From assembly GCF_026283925.1 (NCBI RefSeq), contig NZ_JAPDPF010000007.1, forward strand, positions 62,001 through 126,000: DNA of 64,000 nt, read 5' to 3'. A model generated the notes under the pieces. The model was given only the letters and a program-made list of their open reading frames with translations. It made no database searches and was not told the origin of the DNA. Numbering within the stretch: the first letter of the stretch is position 1; every line of letters begins with the position of its first letter. This stretch comes from Dyella halodurans (GTDB lineage: Bacteria > Pseudomonadota > Gammaproteobacteria > Xanthomonadales > Rhodanobacteraceae). Made by a program: the position numbers and the translations under genes. Shown piece by piece: positions 17,347 through 25,158 of the stretch.

Positions 17347-18390
17347 TCAAGCCAGGCCAAGGTGACGGGCGCAGGCTTCGAAACGATCGATGGCGTCATC
17401 GACGCTGATCAGGTCCATCACGCCAGGCTTTTCGATCTTGCTGCCCCAGGGAATCTCGCTGGCCGGCTTGCCGAAGTACTTGCGCGAGGCTTCGTCGTAT
17501 TTGTCCACGCACCAGCGGCGATCTGAATAGGGCCCGGAGCGATCCGGGTTGCTGGCGGCATGCAGGCCCAGGACTTTGCAGCCGACCGTGTTGGCCATGT
17601 GCATCGGCCCCGAATCCGGCGTCAGCAGCATCGGTGCACGCGCAAGCATTGCCAGCAACTGCTTGAGCGTGTCCTTGCCGGTCAGGTCCAGCGGTGCGTG
17701 CCGACAGCTGGCGAGCACGGCATCGGCCATGCTGCGTTCGAGCGGGGATGGGCCGCCCACCAGCACCACGCGCCAGCCTCGCGCGCTGGCGTGATCCATC
17801 ACGGCGGCATAGCGTTCCGGCTGCCAATTGCGCAGCACGTGACTCGAAGTGGGGCTGACCAGCAGGGTCGGCGTGTCGCCGGGTAGCTGTTCGGCCGCCC
17901 AGGCATGTGCCTCCTCGGGTACGGGAATGTCCCACCGCACGTCGGTCTGCTTGAGTCCCAGCGGCTCGCAGAAACTGCCGATGGCGTCGAGCACATGCTC
18001 GCCCGTGCGCGCGGGAATGCGCTCGTTGATGACCAGGCCATGGCCGTCCTTGGCGCGCGCGTGGTCATAGCCAACGCGCTGGCGCGCCTTGATAAACAGG
18101 CTGAGCAGGTTGGAGCGCAGCGCGACCTGCATTTGCAGCAGGGCGTCGAAGCGCTGGCCTCGCAGCGCCTCACCCACGGCACGCATGCCGGCGAGGCCGG
18201 CGTTCTTGTCAAAGGTCACGAAGGTCACACCAGGCACATCGCCGACCAGGCGACGCTCCAGCTTGCCGATGATCCAGGTCAGCTCCATCTGTGGCCATGC
18301 CTTTTGCAGGGTTCGCACCAGCGGCACCACATGGGTGACATCGCCGATGGCGGAAGTGCGCAGCAGGCAGATCGAGGAGGGTGCGGGCAT
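17347..18390 (-). CDS. Lipopolysaccharide heptosyltransferase-type GT9 glycosyltransferase
   Basis: A 347-residue GT-B enzyme of family 9. The N-terminal signature LLRTSAIGDVTHVVPLVRTL and the C-terminal donor-site block T-P-D-S-G-P-M-H-M-A-N-T-V-G (about residues 255-268) are those of WaaC/WaaF/RfaQ-type ADP-heptose transferases. LLVSPTSSHVLRNWQPERY marks the start of the second Rossmann domain. It acts on the cytoplasmic face of the inner membrane in LPS core assembly. Divergent from the Kdo kinase gene, with only 55 bases between, which suggests shared regulation. The exact acceptor is not readable from sequence. Confidence 0.88.
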   Translation of the reverse strand: MPAPSSICLLRTSAIGDVTHVVPLVRTLQKAWPQMELTWIIGKLERRLVGDVPGVTFVTFDKNAGLAGMRAVGEALRGQRFDALLQMQVALRSNLLSLFIKARQRVGYDHARAKDGHGLVINERIPARTGEHVLDAIGSFCEPLGLKQTDVRWDIPVPEEAHAWAAEQLPGDTPTLLVSPTSSHVLRNWQPERYAAVMDHASARGWRVVLVGGPSPLERSMADAVLASCRHAPLDLTGKDTLKQLLAMLARAPMLLTPDSGPMHMANTVGCKVLGLHAASNPDRSGPYSDRRWCVDKYDEASRKYFGKPASEIPWGSKIEKPGVMDLISVDDAIDRFEACARHLGLA

Positions 18391-18445
18391 GGGCTAGAAT
18401 CGCTGGACTCGGTACAGGGTAGGCGTCGATAACGCAGGGGGGGCG

Positions 18446-19171
18446 ATGCAGGAACGAATCCGCGAGGACTCCACCGGGGCGATTCTGTTCGACGCGGCGG
18501 TGTCGCCACAAGTCGATGCCGACTGGTTCGTGCCTGAAGCCTGGCGTGAACGCGGTGCGCTGCGCCAGCAGGCGGGTGGTCGCGGTGGCGTCGCCATTAT
18601 CGATACCCCGGCCGGCGAATGCGTGTTGCGGCACTACCGGCGTGGCGGCCTGGTGGCCAGCTGGATGGGCGACCGCTACCTGTGGACCGGCGCCGATCGC
18701 ACGCGCAGCTTCAGCGAATTTCGGTTGCTTGGCCTGATCGCGTCGCTCGGCCTGCCTGGGCCGCAAGCCGTCGCCTGCCGCTACCAGCGGAGCGGACTGT
18801 TTTATACGGCAGACCTGATTACCCGCCGCATCGCGCACGCACTGACCTTGGCGGAGTGTCTGGCAGCCGGCCGCCTCGACAGTGAGATGGCTGAACTGGT
18901 GGGCGCGCTGGTGGCGCGTTTTCATCGCGCCGGCATCTGCCATGCCGACCTCAACGCACACAATGTGCTGGTGACGTCGGACGAGCTGTACCTGATCGAC
19001 TTCGATCGCGGCCGCCAGCGCACCCCTGCCGAAGCGTGGCAGCAGGCCAACCTGCTGCGCCTGCGTCGTTCACTGGTGAAGCTGGGGGCGGCTGCGCAAG
19101 ACCAGGCCGCCTTCGAGGAGCAATTGTGGAAGCCCCTGGTCTACCGCTACGAGCGTACCCTGAGCGCATGA
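18446..19171 (+). CDS. kdkA: 3-deoxy-D-manno-octulosonic acid (Kdo) kinase
   Basis: A 241-residue protein of the small eukaryotic-like lipopolysaccharide kinase family. The catalytic loop H-A-D-L-N-A-H-N is near residues 166-173 and the metal-binding LIDFDRGR near 182-189. FTYTADL-like and CVLRHYRRGG (nucleotide-binding Lys/Arg region, about 58-67) complete the pattern. KdkA phosphorylates the Kdo residue of LPS that carries a single Kdo, as in Haemophilus and Xanthomonas. Its stop overlaps the next gene's ATG. Confidence 0.9.
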   Translation: MQERIREDSTGAILFDAAVSPQVDADWFVPEAWRERGALRQQAGGRGGVAIIDTPAGECVLRHYRRGGLVASWMGDRYLWTGADRTRSFSEFRLLGLIASLGLPGPQAVACRYQRSGLFYTADLITRRIAHALTLAECLAAGRLDSEMAELVGALVARFHRAGICHADLNAHNVLVTSDELYLIDFDRGRQRTPAEAWQQANLLRLRRSLVKLGAAAQDQAAFEEQLWKPLVYRYERTLSA

Positions 19172-19926
19172 ACTGGAATCTGCACTTTCTTGGTGTTGGC
19201 GCGGCGCACGCCGTGGAGCTGGGCTCGTCGGCGGTCGTGCTCGAGCGCGATGGCACCCCCATGCTGCTGGTCGATTGCGGCCCCGACACGCTGGATCGCT
19301 ACCAGGCAGCCTACGGCGAACCGCCACGCGCGGTGTTCATCACGCATACCCATATGGACCACGTGGGTGGCATGGAGCGGCTGTTCTTCCGCCTGTGGTT
19401 TGACGAACAGTGGCGCGGGCGCACCAAGCTGTTCGTGCATGCCGGCCTGATGAGCTGGTTACAGGCGCGCGTGGCGGACTATCCCAACGTGCTGGCCGAG
19501 GGCGGCGTGAATTTCTGGGAGGCGTTCCGGTTGGTGCCGTGCACGCGCGGTTTCTGGCTCGATGGCCACTGGTTCGATGTGTTTGCCACCCGCCACCATA
19601 TGGCGGGCACCTCGTATGGCGTGGCCCTGGCAGGCAGCTTTGCCTATACCGGCGATACGCGTCCGATTCCAGAAGTGCTGGCGCGGGTGGCCGCGGGTAA
19701 CGAGGTGATCGCGCACGATTGCGGCCTGGTGGGCAACCCGTCGCATACCGGCATCGACGATATCGAGCGCGAATACGACGCGGCCCAGCGCCAGCGGATG
19801 CGGCTTTATCACTACGGCAGCGAGGCCGATGGTGCGGCACTCGTGGCTCGTGGCTATGCCATTGCGCGAACGGGTGGGCGTATCGCCCTGCCGGAACCGG
19901 CTCCTGTCAGGCCTGATGCTGGCTGA
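19168..19926 (+). CDS. MBL-fold metallo-hydrolase
   Basis: A 252-residue metallo-beta-lactamase-fold enzyme. The metal-binding motif H-T-H-M-D-H-V-G-G is at residues 60-68 (His60, His62, Asp64, His65). A further His pair is in TRHHMAGTSYG, with D in F-A-Y-T-G-D-T-R-P and H in AHDCGL; all expected ligands of the RNase Z/phosphodiesterase-like branch are present. Substrate unknown. The start overlaps the kdkA stop by 4 bases, so the two are co-translated, hinting at an envelope or nucleotide-linked role, though this is only context. Confidence 0.85.
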   Translation: MNWNLHFLGVGAAHAVELGSSAVVLERDGTPMLLVDCGPDTLDRYQAAYGEPPRAVFITHTHMDHVGGMERLFFRLWFDEQWRGRTKLFVHAGLMSWLQARVADYPNVLAEGGVNFWEAFRLVPCTRGFWLDGHWFDVFATRHHMAGTSYGVALAGSFAYTGDTRPIPEVLARVAAGNEVIAHDCGLVGNPSHTGIDDIEREYDAAQRQRMRLYHYGSEADGAALVARGYAIARTGGRIALPEPAPVRPDAG

Positions 19927-19998
19927 TGTGGCGCGAACCACATCCTGAATGACGGGCAAGATCCCTAACCACCATGATTCCAAGGGGTATCCACGGCC

Positions 19999-20502
19999 AT
20001 GACAGCCCGCCATCTGGACAAACTGCTGCGCTACCGCGCCTGGGCCGACCAGCTGATCTACGACGCCGTGGCCGCACTGCCGGACGGCGCCGCGGAGGCA
20101 GCCCGCGCCACCATCTTCGGCAATATGTTGCGCACGTTAAGCCACACCTATGTGGTCGACGATATTTTCCAGGCGCACCTGCAGGGTCGCGCGCACGGCT
20201 ATACCAGTCGCAACACGGACGAGCCGCTGGCGCTGGCTGAGCTGTGGTTGCGCCAGCAAGCGATGAACGACTGGTACCTCGCTTACGCCGCGGCGCTTTC
20301 GCCCGAGCAGGCGGCCGAACCGGTGTCCTTCCAGTTCATCGGTGGCGGGGAAGGGTGCATGAGCCGCGAGGAGATAATCCTGCACGTGGTCAACCACGCC
20401 ACCTATCACCGCGGCTTCGTCGCGGACATGTTCTATCAGGTGCCGGCCAGGCCGCCGGCCACCGACCTGCCGGTGTTCCTGCGCGACGTTCCCCAGCCCT
20501 AG
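19999..20502 (+). CDS. DinB family protein
   Basis: A 167-residue four-helix-bundle protein. The start (LLRYRAWADQLIYDAVAALP), the central H-T-Y-V-V-D-D and the C-terminal H-V-V-N-H-A-T-Y-H-R-G (about 129-139) are DinB features. The three His residues (about 51, 133, 137) are the usual metal site. DinB/YfiT-type proteins include thiol-dependent transferases and many uncharacterised members. Here it is a single gene after the MBL hydrolase, with a 72-base gap. Confidence 0.88.
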   Translation: MTARHLDKLLRYRAWADQLIYDAVAALPDGAAEAARATIFGNMLRTLSHTYVVDDIFQAHLQGRAHGYTSRNTDEPLALAELWLRQQAMNDWYLAYAAALSPEQAAEPVSFQFIGGGEGCMSREEIILHVVNHATYHRGFVADMFYQVPARPPATDLPVFLRDVPQP

Positions 20503-20518
20503 ACCGGCGGGGGCTCTC

Positions 20519-20547
20519 TTGTACGAATGGTCCGCTGCCGTTATCCT
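20519..20547 (+). promoter_or_regulatory. Candidate promoter for tRNA-Ser
   Basis: TTGTAC, a 17-base spacer and TATCCT lie 50 bases upstream of the tRNA gene. Both boxes are imperfect, but the spacing is ideal. Confidence 0.35.
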
Positions 20548-20597
20548 TTCGCCTCTTTGCCGGGCGAGTTGCCTGGTAAAAGAGGTTTCACCACCGC

Positions 20598-20690
20598 GGA
20601 GAGGTGTCCGAGTGGTTGAAGGAGCACGCCTGGAAAGTGTGTATACGGCTTATCCCCGTATCGCGGGTTCGAATCCCGCCCTCTCCGCCA
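20598..20690 (+). tRNA. tRNA-Ser (anticodon GGA)
   Basis: A 93-base class II tRNA with CCA encoded. The acceptor pairs GGAGAGG with CCTCTCC. The anticodon stem CACGC/GTGTG encloses loop CTGGAAA with GGA, reading UCC and UCU. A long variable arm (about 20 bases, with CGG...CCG pairing) follows, and the T arm has GGTTCGAATCC. It lies between a DinB-family gene and the 4.5S RNA gene. Confidence 0.97.
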
Positions 20691-20743
20691 GTGAGTGAAA
20701 CCGAGCGCCGCCCCCTGGGCTGACGCAAAATGTACGTCTCTAT

Positions 20744-20853
<110 letters not shown>

Positions 20854-20947
20854 GCCTTTCCAGGCCCCTGGCAGCCGTCGCGACGGATGTTACTGACTTG
20901 CCGCGAGCGACTTGGCACAATCGACGCTCGCCCCAAGGTAGTAACGC

Positions 20948-22633
20948 ATGTCCTATCAGGTCCTCGCGCGCAAATGGCGTCCCCGCAAGTTCGCCGAACT
21001 GGTCGGGCAGGAGCATGTGGTGCGCGCGCTCACCAATGCGCTCGACACCGGCCGCATGCACCATGCCTATCTGTTCACCGGCACCCGCGGCGTGGGCAAG
21101 ACCACGATTGCGCGCATTTTCGCGAAATCGCTGAACTGCGAGCGCGGTGAGTCAGCCGATCCCTGCGGCGAGTGCGCGGTGTGCACGGCGGTCGACGCGG
21201 GTCGCTTTGTGGACCTGCTGGAAATCGACGCCGCCAGCAACACCGGCGTGGACGATGTGCGCGAGGTGATCGAGAACGCGCAGTACGCTCCGGCCCGGGG
21301 GCGCTTCAAGGTGTACCTGGTCGACGAGGTGCACATGCTCTCCAAGCCGGCCTTCAATGCGTTGCTGAAGACGCTGGAAGAACCGCCGCCGCATGTGAAG
21401 TTCCTGCTGGCGACCACCGATCCGCAGAAACTGCCGGTGACGGTGCTGTCGCGCTGCCTCAAGTTCAATCTCAAGCGACTGCTGCCCGAGCAGATCTCGG
21501 GCCAGATGCGCCACATCCTGGGCGCTGAAAATATTCCCTACGAAGACGCCGCCATCGCCGAGCTGGCGCGTGGCGCGGATGGTTCGTTGCGCGACGGCCT
21601 GTCGCTGCTGGACCAGGCCATCGCCTATGGCGGCGGCTCGCTGCGCGTGGACGATGTGCGGGCGATGCTCGGCAGCGTGGCGCGCGGCCAGGTGCTTGGG
21701 CTGCTCGACGCGCTGGCGGCCGGCAACGGTGACGCCTTGCTGGCCGAGTGCACGCGCATTGCCTCGTACTCGCCGGACTTCGGTGGTGTGCTCGATGACC
21801 TGGCCAGCGTGCTGCATCGCATCCAGCTGATCCAGCTGGTACCCGGCTATCGGCCGGATGAGGATGGCAGCGATGACAGCGCCCTGATGGCGTTGGCGCA
21901 GCAGTTGGCGCCCGAAGACGTGCAGCTTTACTACCAGATCGCCACGGCTGGACGCCGCGATCTTGCCCTGGCGCCGGATGCGCGCACCGGTTTTGAAATG
22001 GCCATGCTGCGCATGCTGGCATTCCGGCCCACCGATGGCGGCAGCGCAATCGTTGCCGAACGTCCGTCCGCTCCTGCGTCGCGCCCGCCAGCACCACCGT
22101 CGCGTGCAGCATCGCCCGTGGTCAACGAGCGCATGCATGTCGCCAGCGTGGCCGAGGCGAAGCCGTCCCAGGCCACGCCAGCGCCCGCCACGGCGCCGGC
22201 ACCGGTGGCAGCGGCGCCACGGGAAGCGCTGGCGCTCGACGCGAATGGCCTGCCTCACTGGGATGCCTTGATCGAACGCGCGAACCTGCGCGGCCCGCTG
22301 GGCCAGCTGGCGCAGAACGCGGCCCTGCGTGGGCGCGAAGGCAGCACCTTGCTGCTGGCCTTGCAGCCAGCGCATATGCATCTTGCCGTGGAGCCGATGG
22401 TGGGGCAGATGGAGGAGCGCATCAGCCAGACGCTGGGCGAACGTATCCGCCTGCGCTTCATGGAGGAACGCGGCGTGACGACCGAAACGCCGGCGGCACG
22501 CGCCGCCAATGCACGCGAAGCCGCGCAGTCGGCGGCCGAGCAGGCCATCGAAGAGGATCCCCTGGTGCAATCGCTCAAGCGCGAATTCGGTGCGCGCGTG
22601 GTGCCCCAGTCGATCAAGCCTTTTGAGAACTGA
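20948..22633 (+). CDS. dnaX: DNA polymerase III subunit gamma/tau
   Basis: A 561-residue clamp-loader ATPase. It opens [20 protein letters not shown]. Walker A G-T-R-G-V-G-K-T is at 45-52, the zinc module has Cys64/73/76/79, the DEVH-box is [10 protein letters not shown] and the arginine-finger sensor is LSRCLKF. After residue about 370 an Ala/Pro-rich linker (about 377-425) leads to a C-terminal domain presumed to bind the alpha subunit. It is shorter than E. coli tau (643). I see no A-rich slippery heptamer, so a separate gamma product by frameshift is not indicated. Confidence 0.97.
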   Translation: MSYQVLARKWRPRKFAELVGQEHVVRALTNALDTGRMHHAYLFTGTRGVGKTTIARIFAKSLNCERGESADPCGECAVCTAVDAGRFVDLLEIDAASNTGVDDVREVIENAQYAPARGRFKVYLVDEVHMLSKPAFNALLKTLEEPPPHVKFLLATTDPQKLPVTVLSRCLKFNLKRLLPEQISGQMRHILGAENIPYEDAAIAELARGADGSLRDGLSLLDQAIAYGGGSLRVDDVRAMLGSVARGQVLGLLDALAAGNGDALLAECTRIASYSPDFGGVLDDLASVLHRIQLIQLVPGYRPDEDGSDDSALMALAQQLAPEDVQLYYQIATAGRRDLALAPDARTGFEMAMLRMLAFRPTDGGSAIVAERPSAPASRPPAPPSRAASPVVNERMHVASVAEAKPSQATPAPATAPAPVAAAPREALALDANGLPHWDALIERANLRGPLGQLAQNAALRGREGSTLLLALQPAHMHLAVEPMVGQMEERISQTLGERIRLRFMEERGVTTETPAARAANAREAAQSAAEQAIEEDPLVQSLKREFGARVVPQSIKPFEN

Positions 22634-22654
22634 CAGAGACAAGCGGAGTACGCC

Positions 22655-22978
22655 ATGAGAGGACAGATCGGCCAGCTAATGCAGCAGGCCCAGCGCATGC
22701 AGGACGAAATGAAGCGTGCGCAGGAAGAAATCGCCAAGCTGGAAGTCACCGGCAGTGCGGGTGGCGGCCTGGTGAGCGTGCTGATGACCGGCACGCACGA
22801 AGTACGCCGCGTGCAGATCGATCGCAAGCTGTTTGCCGATGATCCGGAGATGGCCGAGGACCTCGTCGCCGCGGCGGTCAACGATGCGGTGAACAAGGTC
22901 GCGGAAGTCAGCAAGAACAAGCTTGGCGGCGTCACCGCGGGCATGAATCTGCCGGCCGGCTTCAAGATGCCGTTCTGA
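22655..22978 (+). CDS. ybaB: YbaB/EbfC nucleoid-associated protein
   Basis: A 107-residue dimeric DNA-binding protein. It has an N-terminal coiled helix ([19 protein letters not shown]), a central sheet ([17 protein letters not shown]) and a C-terminus [19 protein letters not shown]. It has the family length and the standard dnaX-ybaB-recR order. The ATG follows the dnaX stop by 21 bases with an AAGCGGAG leader. Confidence 0.96.
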   Translation: MRGQIGQLMQQAQRMQDEMKRAQEEIAKLEVTGSAGGGLVSVLMTGTHEVRRVQIDRKLFADDPEMAEDLVAAAVNDAVNKVAEVSKNKLGGVTAGMNLPAGFKMPF

Positions 22979-22985
22979 GTTGCTG

Positions 22986-23062
22986 TTGTAGGAGCGCACC
23001 CTGTGCGCGACAAGCCTACGTAGCGGTAAGCCCGTGATCGCGCACAGGGTGCGCTCCTACAA
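22986..23062. repeat. 25-bp perfect inverted repeat (REP-like)
   Basis: Arms at 22986-23010 and 23038-23062 are exact reverse complements; each contains GGAGCGCACCCTGTGCGCGA or its complement. The 27-base centre contains the small palindrome CTACGTAG. The element fills nearly the whole ybaB-recR gap and would form a large mRNA hairpin. No T-run follows, so read-through to recR is expected. Confidence 0.85.
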
Positions 23063-23078
23063 CCATTAGCGCCCATCC

Positions 23079-23672
23079 ATGAGCAAGCTCCTCACTGACC
23101 TGATCGAAGCGCTGCGCTGCCTGCCCGGCGTGGGTGGCAAGAGCGCGCAGCGGATGGCCTTCCATCTGCTGGAGCGCGACCGCGAGCGTGGCTTGCGCCT
23201 GGCCCAGGCACTGGAGCAGGCCATGCGCGAGATCGGCAACTGCTCGCGCTGCCGCAACTTCAGTGAAACGGCGGTCTGCTCGCTATGCGCCAGTACCAGC
23301 CGCGACCGCCAGGTGCTGTGCGTGGTGGAGTCGCCTACCGAGCTGGCGGCGATCGAGCAGGCAACGGGTTATCGCGGGCAATACTTCGTGCTGCTCGGCA
23401 GGCTGTCGCCGCTCGATGGCCTCGGCCCGGAAGAGCTGGGTTTGGACCTGCTCTCGGAGCGACTGGGCGAGGGCGAAATCGAGGAGCTGATCATCGCCAC
23501 CAATCCCACCGTGGAAGGCGAGGCGACGGCGCATTACCTCGCGCAACTGGCGCGCGCGGCCAACGTGCGGCCTTCGCGGCTAGCCCACGGCGTGCCGCTG
23601 GGCGGCGAGCTGGAATACGTCGATCGCGGCACCCTGGCGCATGCGTTCGGCAGCCGCCAATCGCTGGATTGA
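23079..23672 (+). CDS. recR: Recombination mediator RecR
   Basis: A 197-residue protein. It has an N-terminal helix-hairpin-helix ([18 protein letters not shown]), a zinc finger with Cys55, 58, 67, 70, and a Toprim domain ([15 protein letters not shown] to about 170) with EGE in TVEGEAT. With RecF and RecO it loads RecA on gapped DNA. It ends A-overlapping with the next ATG (TGATG). The upstream inverted repeat leaves only 16 bases for its leader. Confidence 0.97.
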   Translation: MSKLLTDLIEALRCLPGVGGKSAQRMAFHLLERDRERGLRLAQALEQAMREIGNCSRCRNFSETAVCSLCASTSRDRQVLCVVESPTELAAIEQATGYRGQYFVLLGRLSPLDGLGPEELGLDLLSERLGEGEIEELIIATNPTVEGEATAHYLAQLARAANVRPSRLAHGVPLGGELEYVDRGTLAHAFGSRQSLD

Positions 23673-24094
23673 TGACGATGACCTTGGTGCCGCAACTCTC
23701 GCTCGAGATTCCCGGTGCCGATGAATACCGCGCCTTGCGCAGCGCCGCGGGTTTGAGCGCGATGACGCCAGAAGCCGCCGCGGTGGGGCTGCCGGCGAGC
23801 TGGTGCTCGGTGTGTGTGCGTCACCAAGGCGAGTTGATCGGCATGGGCCGCGTCGTCGGTGATGGCGGGCTGTTCCTGTTCCTGTTCGTGGTCGACATCG
23901 CGGTGGCGCCGGCCTGGCAGGGTCAGGGCTGGGGGCGGCGCATCATGCAGGCCTTGATGGATCAGGTGCATGCGCGGGCGCCGGCGCGCGCCATGATCGG
24001 GCTGATCGCCGATGGCACGGCTTCCCGGCTTTACGAGCAATTCGGATTCAAACTCGTGGCGCCAGCGGCGCACGGTATGCTGCTGCGTCTGTAA
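23672..24094 (+). CDS. GNAT family N-acetyltransferase
   Basis: A 140-residue protein with the GNAT acetyl-CoA site D-I-A-V-A-P-A-W-Q-G-Q-G-W-G at residues 75-88 and the C-terminal L-Y-E-Q-F-G-F signature. A second in-frame ATG two codons on (23678) is an alternative start. It overlaps the recR stop by one base and precedes a HIT protein. Substrate unknown. Confidence 0.88.
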   Translation: MTMTLVPQLSLEIPGADEYRALRSAAGLSAMTPEAAAVGLPASWCSVCVRHQGELIGMGRVVGDGGLFLFLFVVDIAVAPAWQGQGWGRRIMQALMDQVHARAPARAMIGLIADGTASRLYEQFGFKLVAPAAHGMLLRL

Positions 24095-24110
24095 ACAGGA
24101 GGATTCTGCG

Positions 24111-24455
24111 ATGGGCGATACCATTTTCGGCAAGATCATCCGGCGCGAAATACCCGCCGATATCGTCTACGAGGACGACGACGTGCTCGCCTTCCGCGAC
24201 CTCAATCCGCAGGCGCCGGTACACGTGTTGTTTGTGCCGAGGAAGGCGATCGCCACGCTCGACGCGGCAAGCGCGGAAGACGCGGAACTGCTGGGCAAGC
24301 TCCTGCTGGCCGCTGCCAGCTATGCCCGCCAGGAAGGCCTGGCGGAAAAGGGCTACCGCACGGTGGTCAACTGCAACGAGCACGGCGGGCAGACCGTCTT
24401 CCATTTGCACGTGCACCTGCTTGGCGGCCGTCCCATGCATTGGCCGCCGGGCTGA
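24111..24455 (+). CDS. HIT-family nucleoside phosphoramidase (HinT-like)
   Basis: A 114-residue protein. It begins GDTIFGKIIRREIPADIVYEDD, the typical HINT start, and ends with the histidine triad V-F-H-L-H-V-H-L-L-G-G (His98, 100, 102). HINT enzymes hydrolyse purine nucleoside phosphoramidates in the cytoplasm. A strong AGGAGG site lies 10 bases before the ATG at 24111. A terminator follows at 24475. Confidence 0.95.
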   Translation: MGDTIFGKIIRREIPADIVYEDDDVLAFRDLNPQAPVHVLFVPRKAIATLDAASAEDAELLGKLLLAAASYARQEGLAEKGYRTVVNCNEHGGQTVFHLHVHLLGGRPMHWPPG

Positions 24456-24474
24456 GTCCAGGTCAGCCTTTAAG

Positions 24475-24501
24475 AAAACGCCGGCACGTGGCCGGCGTTT
24501 T
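24475..24501. terminator. Bidirectional intrinsic terminator
   Basis: An 11-bp perfect stem (AAAACGCCGGC / GCCGGCGTTTT) with loop ACGTG, A-rich on the left and T-rich on the right. It ends the HIT gene and the convergent Slp gene. Confidence 0.85.
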
Positions 24502-24513
24502 CATTGCTGTGGA

Positions 24514-25110
24514 TCAGCCGTGCGCCGGCGGCACCCGGCGTGGCACGACGATCACGCGGGTCGGGTAGTACCCGCCCCAGCCGTAGCCGCCCCAGCCCCA
24601 CGGGCCACCCCAGTAGGGGCCCCAGCCCGGACCCCAGAACGGGTCGTAGTAGCCCCCATACGGGTAGACCACGCGATTGGGCCACAGATAAACCACGTTC
24701 GCTTCGACGCGCGGATAGGGATAGCCATATTCGCCGACCTTCTCCGAAACGGTCCCATGCAAGGTGCCGGTAACGGTGATATCGCGGCCTGCGGTAAACA
24801 CTTCCGGATCGTAGAAGCCGGCGCGGCAGGCGACGAAGCGGCCCTGGGTAGCGCTGTTGCTGGACTCGTCGTGCGGGCGCGCCTGGCTGTCCAGGGGGCG
24901 CGACAGTATGTAGAAGCAGGTTTCCTGCGGGCCCGGCTCGGTCTTGATGATCTGGCCGCCCCAACGTACTTCGCCGCCGGGGGCGGCGCCCTGCTGGACT
25001 GACACGGAGGACACGTCGGTGTACGTGCCTTGCAGCGGTTGCGGCACCGTTGCGCAGGCGGCCAATGTCGCTACTGCGGTCGCGAGGATCAACGGCTTGA
25101 ACATGGACAT
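24514..25110 (-). CDS. Slp-family outer-membrane lipoprotein
   Basis: A 198-residue protein with signal MSMFKPLILATAVATLAAC and a lipobox L-A-A-C. The Slp/YeaY core is seen in V-R-W-G-G-Q-I-I, C-F-Y-I-L-S-R-P-L-D and G-R-F-V-A (about residues 48-95), then ITVTGTLHG and YPRVEANVVYLWP. The last 50 residues are strikingly rich in Gly, Trp, Tyr and Pro (PYWGGPWGWGGYGWGGYYP), a tail not required by the family. A GGAG site precedes the ATG at 25110; the ATG at 25104 is an alternative. Confidence 0.88.
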   Translation of the reverse strand: MSMFKPLILATAVATLAACATVPQPLQGTYTDVSSVSVQQGAAPGGEVRWGGQIIKTEPGPQETCFYILSRPLDSQARPHDESSNSATQGRFVACRAGFYDPEVFTAGRDITVTGTLHGTVSEKVGEYGYPYPRVEANVVYLWPNRVVYPYGGYYDPFWGPGWGPYWGGPWGWGGYGWGGYYPTRVIVVPRRVPPAHG

Positions 25111-25158
25111 GACACTATCTCCATCGTCTAGCGGATGTAAGGCATCCGCGGCTCTATA

